This document shows, in pieces, positions 34,601-46,800 of a DNA stretch of 64,000 nucleotides. The DNA comes from Enoplolaimus lenunculus (Eukaryota > Nematoda > Enoplea > Enoplida > Thoracostomopsidae), in the NCBI GenBank assembly GCA_030248215.1, contig JASANG010000756.1, forward strand, positions 1 to 64,000, given 5' to 3'. The notes beneath the pieces were generated by a model, which saw nothing but the letters and a program-made list of their open reading frames with translations, was not told the DNA's origin and did not search any database. Position 1 is the stretch's first letter. Every line of letters starts with the position of its first letter. The translations under genes and the position numbers were made by a program.

Positions 34601-37600
34601 GTTTTGGCAAACTATCTTGTTGTCATGGTATAACCGGATATCTGGTTCTGGCTCCTATATTCCACATTGCCGCATAAATTAGGGTTTTAAGTAAAATTTG
34701 TGTCGAAACATGCACATAAATACGCGGACCCGGAAACTGTCACAGGCGGATATTGAAGTAAGGCTCCGGTTTTTTTGTTTTCGGGGTGAACCCTGCAGTT
34801 TTTGTGATGACTGCTTGAGAAACAAACCTTTCACAATTATCTTTACTTAGAATTATATAGAGCCACAATACGTTTATATGTACATGCGCATCTGCCTGTA
34901 AAGTACTTAAGACAGCGAGCACTCTCGCCACAGCGTTTTCTGTGTCATGATAGAGCGAAGTCATTTAAAATGTAACGCATTTTGTTTGCCAAATATACTT
35001 AATGTTTGATATTAGAAATATTCGTCATATTTAGGACGAATGCGATGTGCTACACCCAATGGACGTGTCTGAAGCTGAAGATAGCGAAAAGGATGGCGAA
35101 GAATATGAAGAAATTGAAACAGAATCTGCAAGTTATATTTCAAATTTTCAATTGCAATGTGAAATTAAAATTAACATCGTTTAATTTTTGAATGGGGAGT
35201 TTAATTTTAATATGAAAAAGCTATTTTTGTTCTATAATTTATTTATAGTTATCAGCTATTTAATGTATCAATTGTTGAAAACTAACATTTAATGTGTGCA
35301 AAATATAGTTCATAAACTGGTGTTATATTTCAAATTTTCAAATTTTTTGAAATACTTATCGAGCCGTTCTCGTGCATCAATTGGGCACTCGTTATATTGA
35401 CATTTTTTGATAATTCTCCTGTAACAGAATTTTGGTTTTATTTTACACTGTTTTTGCTTCAGGTTAATAATGCATCAGAGTTTAACGATTCAGAGCGTTA
35501 CGATGATAAAATAGATATTAACGAAGACAGTGAAATGTATGAATTTCGTATATTCGACCTTATCATATTATTCTATACGTATTGTTATGAAGTATTTCAA
35601 ACATTGAAGTAACCTTTTTGAAATAGTGTAAAGAAGTATTGAAATATTGCTTCATGTCCGTCCTTACGACGCTATTTCTGTGCTATAATTGTGATATTCT
35701 GTTTTAGGTTGATTCGTTTTCGTAAACAAGTCGAAAATGAACAATTTCCGGATGAAATTGATACACCTCAAAATGTTCCAGCTAGGGTTCGGTTTCAAAA
35801 GTATGAACTCTTTGGATCTTATTCAGTTACTTAGATTGTATTAAAATTTTTTAACAATATTAGTGTTACCCAGGTTCCAACAGGAACTAAAGTTGGTCGG
35901 AACATGAACAGGGACAGGAATTGAATTTCTTTGCAGGAACCGGAACAGGAACAGAAATTGAATTTGTTTGCAGGAACTGGAACAGAACTCGGAATTTGAA
36001 ATAATTTTCATCATCGAATTCCTGTCGGACTTTTGGAAAACTTGTTAAAAATGGCTTAAACGAATTTTTATGTCATTTCATCGTCAAGTTTTGCGAAAAC
36101 ACATCAGAAACAGTTTATTAACAAAAACTAATTTCAAAAAGTCATGATGAAATAGCCTTTTTTGAAGGGCAAAGCATCCAATATTTAAATGATTAGGAAT
36201 AATCAGCCACAAAACCTTAAGAATTTCGGTTCCTGCATCTTTCAATACAGGAACTGGAACACGAACAGGAATGCATATTTTCTTGTACATGATTTCAGAT
36301 ACAGAGGCCTTAAGAGTTTTCGGACGTCTCCGTGGGACCCGAAAGAAAACTTGCCTCGGAACTACGCACGACTATTTCAATTTGCTGATTTTCGACGCAC
36401 TCGAAAACGCGTGTTTTCAAACGCTGATGATGAAAGCGCGGCAGATACTAGCGAGCTTAGCCATTGTGGCGCTTTGGTAATGAATATTATGTTAAAGTGT
36501 CTTTCGTTTTTCTGTGTAACTTCGTATCAGTTATTTTCCATTCTGAAGGTACGAGCTTCTGATTTCTCAACTTTGCTTGTTTTATGCTGGCCGTCTGTAC
36601 TAGCTATGTATTCAACATGGAGCAAAGCAGGCGAAGGCACTGTGAAAAATGTCTCTTCTGTTGCTTTTACGATTTCATTATAAAGTCGTCGACTGAGCTC
36701 CACATTTATGCATATTTTTTACTACAACTGCTGTAACATGTGTTACGATCAATATTTCATTACTTTGTTTCAACCTATGTACTTGTTTTTATATCAGTGT
36801 AGTTGTACATTTTGTATGCCAGTCTTAATCGTGTTTTTGTAGAGTGGATGGTACGTTTCTGTTCTTATTTCAAATATGAATAATTGCCAAGTGCAATCAC
36901 TGGTTGCCGACTGGCCTTCAAAACCGCAAGTTGTTTATGGACTTTTGCCTCATGAACACCGTTTGTCTGTGGTTAACATGGTTGTTCGTAAACATGTGAA
37001 ACTCACCGAAAATTGTGTCGTTAAGTGCAAAGATCGATTAGTATTTCATGTTGGCTATCGACGGTATGCAGCACGGCCTATTTTCTCACAACATACCAAC
37101 GGTGATAAACATAAGGTACATACGCTTGACGTAACTTAATTCTGTTGCAGTTTTAACTGACAACTCCGAATGTTACTTACTATTGTTCTTCAGCTTTTAA
37201 AAATTTCATTTATTCTGCTTTTTTGTGATTTTTGAACACACAAAGCGATTGATTCGGATTTAAATATTATAGTTTCTTTCTACTGAGTTTTCCTTTGGTT
37301 GTAATTATTGTTTCGCTTTTTGAATTTTGATATTTATAGGTTGAACGGTTTTTGCCGTCTTCGGATACCGCAGCAGCAGTTGCGACTGTCTATGCTCCAA
37401 TTATTTTTCCTCCTGCTTCAGTTCTAATGTTTCGGGAAAATTCCGATGGTAGGAACGTGTGGAAATTATACTGTGCCATATAAGCTATATTATTAACGTG
37501 TTTTCGCTGGGCTTTATTGATTAAAAATTGTATATCTAGGTAACTTTTCCAAGATATATTTTTCACCAAAATCGTATAATTGCACTTTGTATGAAAAGCA

Positions 37601-38933
37601 AATTTTATATGTATCATGCTATGGTTTGGTCACTCCATGAAATGCCGGACAGATGGTGCTTTCAGTTACGGCAAAAGCTGTACATAAACCGTTTTCGTTA
37701 TCTGTCTAAATCTTGTAAAGAAATGTAGAGTCTTCTAATATATCGAAACTGCAAAAAAATGTTCGCGTAATCAAATCAAATCAAGTTACCTATATCTTTG
37801 ATTTTTTGCATAACAGTAGACTTATTGCAACGAATTACTCGCTGTAATTTCACTTTTTGATATTACTGTCACGCGCGGTGCTGGAAAACAATCTGATTTA
37901 CAAACCACCATGTCTATTAACATTAATTTTTGGTGTTCTGTAGGAACTCGCAAGTTGATTGCAACCGGGAGCGTATTGAGTATAAATCCTGACAGGATAG
38001 TTGTGAAGCGAATTGTGCTGTCTGGTCATCCTTTCAAAATCAACAAAAGCTCCGCTGTTGTCAGATATATGTTTTTTAATCGAGGTGAGTGATGAAATTC
38101 ATTTGCATTTGCTGGGCTGTTACTACATATATTTCATATATTTTCTGTTACTTTACGTGTTGCGGTTGGTAACATGCTTACATTTTGACCATTTGAACAT
38201 TGTACTTTCTTATTGAACTGATTTGAAAATTATAATCAACGTAGAGTTGGATCAAGAACTGCGAACAATAGGAATATTGGCTTCAGTCTAGCGTTCTGTT
38301 AACTGTAAATCGTGATATTTTAGATGATATAAACTGGTTCAAGCCTGTTGAATTGCGGACTAAATATGGACGACGTGGTCACATTAAAGAACCTTTAGGT
38401 ATGTGCCATTAGTAATTTAAGATGTTACATTTTTTATGGCAGGTGCATCTAGAAATCGTTTGCTATTAAATGGTTGTTGTTTATGTAAGCAATATTTAAT
38501 GCTAAACATGTGCTATAACATGAATAAATAGTTGCAAAACTTATTTATTATAGTTTTCTTTTTTTGCTTTATGATAAATTTTAGAAGCAAAAATTTCGAG
38601 CATTTTGCGACGATTCATTAAACCTATACGTTTAACATTGTGTTATTACATCTTTCCAGATTATGGTATCACTGCTTACGTTTAACCTTATTACTCAAAT
38701 TTTTACTAACAAAATACTACGTATGTAGTCCGCCCTGACTTATAGGCACCCATGGTCATATGAAATGCGTTTTCGATCGTCAGTTGACGTCACAGGATAC
38801 AGTTTTGATGAATCTGTATAAAAGAGTCTTTCCAAAGTGGGACTATGATCCGATAATGAACTCAGTTACCGGGACAAAGACAAGAAATGAAAGTGGTCGT
38901 AGTGAAGATTTCGAATGTGCTGAAATGGAATGA
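28674..38933 (+). CDS. TSR1: Pre-rRNA-processing / 40S assembly factor TSR1, 20 exons, 851 aa
   Basis: TSR1 is a GTPase-like factor without GTPase activity that binds late pre-40S ribosomal particles. Exons: 28674-28773, 30634-30797, 31339-31454, 31835-31913, 32218-32340, 32610-32680, 33041-33209, 33471-33629, 33771-33854, 33993-34128, 34382-34524, 35035-35131, 35479-35536, 35708-35800, 36299-36476, 36843-37115, 37340-37448, 37944-38084, 38324-38398 and 38746-38933. The sum is 2556 nt with all phases compatible. Diagnostic stretches are [18 protein letters not shown] at the N-terminus, [107 protein letters not shown] and THGHMKC. The human protein is about 804 residues. The ends of exons 9, 10, 12 and 13 lie in the variable acidic region and are less certain. 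Intron 1 (1.9 kb) holds nested MITEs. Confidence 0.96.
29445..30543. mobile_element. hAT-like non-autonomous element in TSR1 intron 1
   Basis: ATGGCGTC (29437-29444) and ATGGCGTT (30544-30551) flank it. Left-end CAGGGAAATCAGGGAATTTT and right-end AAAATTCTGCGGACACCCTG are related in inverted orientation, though the left end is diverged. It contains the separate MITE 29726-30075, so that insertion is younger. Confidence 0.55.
29726..30075. mobile_element. Palindrome-ended MITE nested in TSR1 intron 1 (about 350 bp)
   Basis: Both ends carry AGCCCAATTCCGAATTGGGC or its relative AATTCGGAATTGGGCT, next to GTCGTAATTACG-like motifs. The body is an inverted copy of the CCT8 intron 1 element. Confidence 0.7.
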
Positions 38934-38943
38934 ATGTACTCAA

Positions 38944-38949
38944 AATAAA
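38944..38949 (+). other. Probable poly(A) signal of TSR1
   Basis: A canonical AATAAA lies 10 bases after the TSR1 stop codon. Its position implies a very short 3' UTR. Confidence 0.5.
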
Positions 38950-39086
38950 TGGTGCCAGGAGCAAATTAAGCATCCTTCAAACTCTCGAACTCGCAAAGTA
39001 ACATTGTTATAAACATTGATTGTTTTTGTTAAAACTGTTTACGTTTGAGATATTTTATTTAATGACCAGTCGTAGTGGGACTACAT

Positions 39087-40133
39087 TTATTGAGCGAAGC
39101 TCGAACACATGTACGCAGTTAAGGTAATATGCAAATTAGTTATTAGCTAACTATTCATTTATCGGTTTTGGAGGTTTGTAAGCAATTTCCTCGGATTCCG
39201 CCATCAAAAAACCCCTCAGCCACACTAATAATTATTGGAATAATTTAAAAAGTCCTAATTTTGCCTCGTCAATTAAGCAAATATGCAAATTATGTATTAG
39301 CTAACTATTCAGCAATTGCTTTTAAAGGTCTTTAGACAATTTATTTAGATTCCTCGCACCCAAAAACCCATTATTGCTGAAATTAGATTGCTTGTAACCC
39401 TAATAATTAGTGAAACATTGTAAAAACGCCTAATTTAGGCTTATCAATTATACTTATATGCAAATTATCTATTAGCTAACTACTCAATTACAGTAAACCC
39501 TAATATTTATTGAAAATTGAAATAATTTAAAAAATCCTGGTTTTGTCTTGTCAATTAAGCTAATATGTAAATTAGCTATTAGCTAACTATTCAATTATCG
39601 GCTTTGGATGTTTGTAAACAATTTATTCAAATTCCTCGCACCTAAAAACTCTTTATTGCTGAAATTATATTGCTTTTAACCTTAATAATTAGTGAAATAT
39701 TGTAAGAAGTCCTAATTTAGGCTTACAAACTATGCTAATATGCAAATTATTCATTAGCTAACTACTCAATTGTCAGTTTTGGAGGTTTGTAAACAGTCTA
39801 CGGAGATTTTTCGCACCCAAAAACCCTTTTAATGCTAAAATTAGATTGCTTCTAACTGTAATGATTACTGAAGTATTGTGGAAAGTCCTAATTTAGGCTT
39901 AATTAATTATGCAAATTAGCCTGTAGCTAATAAACGGCTTAAAATTTTAAAACCCCAATGCGAGGTTAACACCCTAGGATACTTGGCTTTCAAACAAAAA
40001 AAGTTTATGAAAATCGGTTCAGCCGTTCCTGAGATTCTTTTCGGACGGACAGACTGACGGACGGACATCCACCTTTCGACCCCCAAGTACAAAACATAAA
40101 ACGCTTCGCGAAACTCCGAGCTTCGCTCAATAA
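39087..40133. mobile_element. Complete TTATTGAG-ended element with internal tandem units (1047 bp)
   Basis: Ends are TTATTGAGCGAAGCTCG and CGAGCTTCGCTCAATAA, inverted. The inside holds about five tandem units of about 190 bp (TTAGCTAACTATTCAAT, GGAGGTTTGTAAACAATTTA, AACCCTAATAATTAGTGAAA, CCTAATTTAGGCTTA). Near the right end lie AACCGATTTTCATAAAC-type sequence in complement and a GGACGGACATCCACC block. No coding capacity is seen. Partial copies: 1440-1890, 21945-22890, 49190-49756, 53680-53790 and 55386-55645. Confidence 0.8.
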
Positions 40134-40256
40134 CGCATAATGGGAATCATCGTTTTATCTATTAAAATCGTGTTCTGTTGTGCAGTTATTCGATACGCTA
40201 TAGGGAATATTAACCCTTTCTCACATGAATATTTTATATTTCCCCGGAGACCTACT

Positions 40257-40484
40257 TTTACGCTAGGATTCGAACTCCACTGACTGGAGTGGGAGGCGTA
40301 TACCATCACCACTCAGCTATAGGAGCTTGACGCTTGAGCCCGAGGGGGCTCTCACATCTTGTGGTGATTTAGTACTATCTATACGTGTTGCAATTGTTAA
40401 ACACGGTGCGATATATATTATTTAACGTATATACACTGCGCTGAGTTGCCTATAGGCAACTCAATGTGAGAAGGGGTTAATACA
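40257..40484 (-). mobile_element. tRNA-derived SINE-like copy
   Basis: On the minus strand, 40327-40257 resembles a tRNA, with TAGCTGAGTGGTGATGG as D arm and GGAGTTCGAATCC as B box. The adjoining 40316-40484 (CTATAGGAGCTTGACGCT to GAGAAGGGGTTAA) recurs at 46472-46800, which shows that it is a mobile family. Confidence 0.6.
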
Positions 40485-42329
40485 TGGACTACTAGCGAAT
40501 CAAAAGGCTGAAGAGTAAATCAACTTGTTGGAATTTCCACGTTTCAACTAGTGATGGGCATCGGATATTTTTTATTTCCGTCAATTCCTGCCGGATATTT
40601 ATCCGGATATTCGAAATTAAATTTTATATCGGATATCCGAAACTCTTTTGCGTCTTTTGGGTTTCCGAACATCAATTTTCGTATTAAGCGCTTGTTCAAC
40701 TGGTTGCTCTAAAGAAGTATCCTGACCCACAAAGCTAAAATCGTTATTTATTCTGCAACTATGCTTCAATAGTTCCGGCCTGGATATTCGGTTAAGAAGA
40801 TTGCTACTGGCTAATAAACACTTGCGTTGGTCAACTGGAATTGAACTGATTTTTGGTGTGGCTCCGTCTGATTTAAACCGCTGCAAGTTATATTCTACCG
40901 AATGTCACCCTTCCCTCGAACTATATACACATGAGTCGTTATACCTTGCAAAAAGAAAGAGCCACGTTGAAATATAATTACGCTCGTTCGTGCAAACGAT
41001 TCAGTTTGGTAGTGATCGAAATAACGGAAACGGAAAATGGATATTGAAGTATATAAATTTCAAATAGGTTTTATTTTTCTGCCAGCACACAGACGTGCAA
41101 ATGTTCACCGGGCTTTATAAAATTTGGAAGGAAAAATGGCAGATGCACCGAAAATTTTAAGATTATGGATGAATATCGTAATTTTTGTTTCAGTTCGGAC
41201 AATTGCAGCGCATTGTAATAAAAATTGCGAGAATTTTACGTAATTTATAACTAATTTCGAACGTAAAAGCAAATGAATTTCCGGTATTTCTAAAACCGAA
41301 ACGGGTACCGATTTTTACCGGAAACGGATATCCGGTTACACCCTGGCAAACATCAGCCGTGTAACTTTTAGTGGTGCCTCGATTTCAGCGGCGGATGCCG
41401 AAATTTAAAATGGGCGGTTGGTACAATGTTTTGAAACGCAATTTCACATTAAAAAGTTTTCAGACGGGATAAATTGTAAAGGGATCTTACCATTTTGTCA
41501 CGAAAAATTTCTGAGGTGACAAATTGTTTTACAACAAATTTTATGCGGGGGGGAGGGGAGAAATTGTATGGTACGCACCTTACCGTTTTTTCACAAGAAA
41601 TTTCTGACGGGTGACGTACTCCCGCCCAACCTCCTCTGGATCCGCTAGTACCTGCTTTCTCACTAAACCGTAATACGTAAGTAAGCTTAAATAATTAGAC
41701 TAATTTTTTGCTTGTGCTACGCTTGAGCTTTGTTTTAGACTTGTGTTTATTATGCTGGCAACTCTTAAACTAAGAATATATGTTTTGGTTGTTACATTGT
41801 TAAAAGTACTGGTCCAAATTTTCAGGACCCGCTCTAGTCTTAATATATCGGAACATAATGCCGATTTGGCTCGTCATAACCTCTCCTGTTGATTTCAGTT
41901 AAATTTTAATTTTCTAAGAGTTGAATATGTACATTCATTTTTTTGTGAACTGATATCGACTAGGTACTGCGGAACCAAAACTGTAATATTTTTAACATTT
42001 CAGAAATCTAATTTTTCATCTGAACTGTAATGTTCGAAAATTTTTTTACACAGTAGCATTTCGGATATCCAGCTGATATCCGGGCATGCGAATACACGTT
42101 TTTTTCGCATACATATCCGGATATTTTGCATATCAGGATATCCGGTGGCCGTCTATAGTTTCAACCAGTAAACCAGTAGTTTCAATTTGTAATTCGTTTT
42201 GATATTATTATTTTGTTAATATGTTAGAAGCAACACGAGTAATGGAGTCGGGTCGTACGTTTTTACCGGAACCGGTAGTTAACCGTGTTAGCATCTAAAT
42301 GGACCGTCAAGGGACGAGTTCGGTGAAAA
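40485..42329. other. Non-coding stretch rich in CCGGATAT relics
   Basis: Fragments of ATCCGGATATTCG and GGATATCCGGTTACACCCTG (ending 41347) and a cluster of GGATATCCGG motifs (42060-42160) point to decayed hAT MITEs. A repeated ACGAAAAATTTCTGAGG-type sequence lies at 41480-41640. No gene is recognised. Confidence 0.4.
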
Positions 42330-45290
42330 TTTTAGGATGTTAACGTATGTGAGATATCCTTGTCCTTCCTAGTAATTTTTTAGCGCAACTGAAATGTGAG
42401 GTTAACCGGACAGACGATTTATTGATAAGTTTTCCGGTAACAAAAACGTAGATGTTTTTGAGTGGCTGAAAAAGGCGGAAGTGGTCGAGGCGGAAATGGT
42501 CGCGTCATTGCAAGACATTAACGACATGGCGAAGTTTGTACCTCTTTTTCTAAAGGTTGCAGCATTTTCAGGTGTAGATCATGCGTTAGACTAGTACACC
42601 TTCAAAATGATTGTCTTGTTGAGCGTTACGATTGTCAGGAAAAAGGTCATATATCGCGAAATTGTACTTCTGAAGTAAATTTGGGAAACAGAAATGGGGA
42701 GGCGGCATAATCTGCGCCACTGGTCGTGTCCCAAATTTAACAGTAGGTTTTGCACTGATCAATGTACCTGCAATTACGTTTGTAGATGCAGGTTGTTCGC
42801 GAAGCCTGTTACGTCCAAATATGTTTTGCAATACACGCTGGCAACGACGCACAGACAGTTTACTTTAAGACTACTCAATGGTCAGTGCATTAAAAACACT
42901 AGCGAATGTTATGCACCAGTTAGAACTTCTAGTTTGACGGTTAATGTTTGTTCCACTATTATTGACACCGATTTTGGATTTAACGGCTTTGATATTAAGT
43001 CTAAATTTTAATAAGGCGGTTGGCGTTTACTTTGGACCAAACTTGGAAGTGTTAATAAATCATTTGAGTAACACTGTGGCCGCAGCTGCTGCTGTACAAT
43101 TGCCCAATTATTTAGTTATAAAAGGTACTGATTTCGAAATATAATATATCAATGTCAAGTGGACGCTCAAGTTGGTTTGGCGAAATGGTCCCCAGCCGCT
43201 TCAAAACCGACGAGAGCGGTATTATATTCGATCTGAATCAATTTCTTTGTACGAAAACGAACGGTGACAAAAGAATGCGGATGGACTACTTATTGGGCAC
43301 GATGTAAATATACATGGAGAAGTCAGTGTAGTGATCGCATTCATGGCCAAAGAACTGAGAAAATATTGTGTCCGTCCGGTTTTCGACTACCGCGAACGAA
43401 ATCGATATATTTTGAGTTTTTCAGGAAGAGACCGTTTACCGTGCGACGAAACTTTGAGGTTGTGGTGACAATGGTGTTCGAGCCTCCACCTACTTGATCT
43501 ACACAAGGCATATCTTCTAATTTTTAGCTCCTGCATTGTACACATATCAAGCAGTGCGATTTCTTGTTAAGCTGTACGAAATGATCAGAATAGGGTTTGG
43601 TTTAAGTATGGCACGAAAAGTAATGACGAGTATTGTACGAAAAGTGTTTTCCCTTGACCCAACATTGAATCGGAGACGGACGCTTATATCGATAATATGG
43701 GATTCGCAAATAAAACTATTCCAACTTGCACAATAAAGGCACATTTAAAAATGTATGCATTGGACACAAAAGAAGCTGTTTTTATTGACAATTGCCGGGT
43801 CGTAGCGCTGTATGTTTCAAGAATTACGAATTTATTGTAATTATGTGAAACGAGCTACATTACAATTTGCATGCGACAATTTAATACCTTATAATGTTAT
43901 GCAAATGATAATAGACATTTGGCAAAAAATTTAAGTAGGTGATCCAATGCAGGGGAAATGGGAGGTATTAATAAAACCGAGACCGAAAATTGCGAAGTCT
44001 AGTGTGACGCCAGCTCAATTGCTATAGGAGTAAGTATTAATTTTGGCGGCGAAGTAATTGAAGACAGAGCATGGCTCAGAAAACTTAATGATGGTGCTCA
44101 TATTAACACAGCTGAGCTAGATGCGGTTATTAAAGGTGTTAACTTGGCTTTAAAGTGGGGTTTGAAACATCTTGAAAAAACAGATTCTCGGACGGTTTTT
44201 GGTTTTTCACAATCAGTGATTTACAACACTCATACAATCAAGTCAGACGAAATGACAGAAATGTCAACTAAGCGAAGACCTTCAACTATAACTGCTCATT
44301 TTGTGATGTCATCGTAGAACATTGCGGATGAATTAAACGTGTACCTCAGAAGTGGCTAAATAAAACTATAGTAAATAATGTAGTTCAAAAAAGAACACAG
44401 ACTTATTGGCAAAAATTAGGCAGTTGCAAACATTACACGGGCATCGACCGTACTCTATACGTTACGAAAAAATGTCTTGGGAACAAAATAGACCCAAAAT
44501 ACGTTGCTAGCGTAGAAGTCAACAATATTTGGTACCGTCTTGCTGTTAACAGTTATTGACTGCTGCACTCGTTATTGTGCTTAGAGGCGGCATATAAATG
44601 AGTCTGCGAATCAGGTTATAATGGTAGTTAAAAGTATTTTGATTCAGCATGGAGGACCGATTGAAATATTAACAGATAATGGTGCAAGAGAACTTACTAC
44701 GGGGTTTCTCGGTGAAACATATATATTCAGCTGCATATCTTCCTCAAGGTAAAGCAATAATTGAACGAAATGACTGTATTATAAAGCGAATAGCTGAGAG
44801 TAGCGGACGAGATCCTATGGAAATGACGTTATATTTTAACAATGGCCTGGCCATAAGAGTAAAAATTCCAGCAAATTTGGTTCAAAATTTCTCGGACGAA
44901 GAAATTGAGAGTTACGTGGAAACAAACTGTTGTAATAATAGACATATTGGTGATAAGGTTTATGTAAAACCACCGAATTCAAAATGCATAAGTACCTGTA
45001 TCGGTGGCATAATCACAGCAATTTTAAGTAACGATAAAACGGAAGTCGACGGTGTACCGCGACATGTTAGTCATATGAAGAAAAATGAAAATGTTCATGT
45101 CATCGAACAAGTAGTGAAACTTAACGAACACAGTTCAGATAGTGTTGAAGTTATTTATGGCCGCGAATTGAGTCGTATAATAGTAACGAAAACGATCATG
45201 TTATTCCTCGAGATTTAGAAGATAACAGTATTGACGGTTATTGGATTAAACATGTTGTACTGATCAAACCACAGGAACGATTTACTGCAA
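42330..45290 (+). mobile_element. Fossil Ty3/Gypsy-like LTR retroelement, broken
   Basis: Parts appear in the usual order: a gag-like stretch (about 42395-42595), a zinc knuckle (about 42625-42660), a retropepsin-like stretch (about 42720-42830), a poorly preserved middle where reverse transcriptase should be, an RNase H-like stretch (about 43990-44290) and integrase with its C-terminal part (about 44530-45210). The element is broken in many places (clearly more than five). I could not recognise LTRs at its ends, so its age cannot be taken from LTR divergence; the decay suggests it is old. Confidence 0.75.
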
Positions 45291-45761
45291 TGTAAGAATT
45301 TTAATTCTTGAGGTGATGTTGCGTGCGGTGTTGACGATTATTGACGAGGCAAATTCGGGGACTAGAATTTGAATTGAATTGATGAAATTTGGAGAAAAAG
45401 ATTGGATTTTGAAAAAGTTTATTTTTACAACCATCAAAACATTTATTTTTCTTCTGCGTTCAATACAATTGTGTAATTTTACATTGCATTGATGTTACTC
45501 GCTACTTATTTTTCACTCATACGGTAAAAACAGTTTTAAAATTCAAGTTTTTCTACACTATCTGGTTTCAAGTTTTTTAATGAAAATTTTAGGCTGGTAA
45601 AGAATAACAAATTTGTACCGCGCTTTCAAATTCTTTACTTGCGGTTTTACCCGCGTCAAAAATTTTCTTACCTGCGCCACGTTTACCCGGTGGTAGCGTG
45701 CAACTCTGATTGCAGCAAAAACCGCATACGACAAAATTGATACTATAACGATCCGAAGGTG

Positions 45762-45946
45762 AAAATTTAAAATTTGGCGGGAAAATTATATTTGACGGGA
45801 AAATTCAAATTTTGACGGGAAATTCAACTTTAAGGGAAATTCAAATTTTGGCGGGAAATTTAAATTTTGACGCGAAAATTAGAAATTTGGCGGGAAAATC
45901 AATTTTGGCGGGAAATTTAAATTTTGGCGGGAATATTCACATTTGG
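45762..45946 (+). repeat. Minisatellite of TTGGCGGGAAATTTAAATT-like units
   Basis: About nine to ten imperfect units of about 19 bp, each with GGCGGGAAA or GACGGGAAA followed by ATTCAAATTTT. It starts about 470 bp after the LTR fossil. Confidence 0.9.
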
Positions 45947-46041
45947 ACTTAACCTACATAATGGAATATCATATGATACTCCAAATCCGTGCAGGTAAAT
46001 ATCACATCATATATGCTGTTAATTTGGAATATCATGATATA

Positions 46042-46469
46042 CTGTATTGACCCGAATAAGAGTGGGGTCCCCATTTTGAGTTCGAATCAATACGAGTCCG
46101 TATCCCTAATAAGAGTCCGTTAGCGGATAGAGTCCCTAAACCTTAATTAGAGTCCATCAACGTCAATTAACCGTAATTGTAGCGCATTTACGACTCCAGG
46201 ACCACATATTTGAGTTCGAAACTTTAAAACGTACTTAAATTTTGAAAGTACATACTTTAGTATAATCTTGCATGATCGCTCAAGCTACTGACGCAGGACA
46301 AATAACCGTTTAATTCAACGGATAATTGCAGTACCGGATATATATCAGTAACGAAGGGTGGCAGAGCGTGGGTAAAAATTTAAATAACAGTCCGTAACCG
46401 GATAACAAGGGGGTACCCTCTGCAGAGACCAAATAAATATCAGTCCCCCTCTTATTCGGGTCATTACAG
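46042..46469. mobile_element. Tc1/mariner-type MITE, TA-flanked (428 bp)
   Basis: Ends are CTGTATTGACCCGAATAAG and CTTATTCGGGTCATTACAG, with TA on both sides (46040-46041, 46470-46471). It shares its body with 9317-9753 and 58646-59087. Confidence 0.85.
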
Positions 46470-46471
46470 TA

Positions 46472-46800
46472 CTCACCTATAGGAGCTTGACGCTCGAGAG
46501 GCTCTCACGTCTTGTGGTGATTTAGTGCTACGTCTACGTGTTGCAATTTGTTGAACGCTGTGCGCCAGGGTACAACCGGAGGTTTGCCTTCAGCTCCGGC
46601 AGAAAATCGGCTCCGGATCCGATAGAAAAAACTAATCAACTATCATTTTTACTACTAAATTTCGCCTCACCTCCGGCTCCGTCAACTTTCGTTGACCTCC
46701 GACTCCCGTATTTTCACCTCCGGTTGCACCCTGTGCGCTATATCTTAACGTATATATTGTGCGGAGTTGCCCATTGTGAACTCTACATGAGAAGGGGTTA
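46472..46800 (-). mobile_element. Second SINE-like copy, split by a hAT MITE
   Basis: It matches 40316-40484 from CTATAGGAGCTTGACGCT to GAGAAGGGGTTAA but is interrupted at 46566-46730. The tRNA-like head is missing, and the mariner-type MITE lies directly at that edge. Confidence 0.65.
46566..46730. mobile_element. hAT MITE inserted into the SINE-like copy (about 165 bp)
   Basis: Ends are CAGGGTACAACCGGAGG and CCTCCGGTTGCACC. CTGTGCGC occurs on both sides (46558-46565, 46731-46738); its first three bases may instead belong to the CCCTG end. Comparison with the intact copy at 40.4 kb shows the empty site. Confidence 0.8.

Noticed and set aside
16822-38933. CCT8 and TSR1 as a nematode-type operon
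   Set aside because: The genes are 3.6 kb apart with repeats between them. Nematode operon spacing is usually a few hundred bases, and no trans-splice acceptor was evident before TSR1.
40553-41347. A single hAT element spanning both CCGG-rich ends
   Set aside because: The left edge (TAGTGATGGGCATCGG) and right edge (GGTTACACCCTG) are not inverted copies of each other and no target duplication was found, so these may be two relics.
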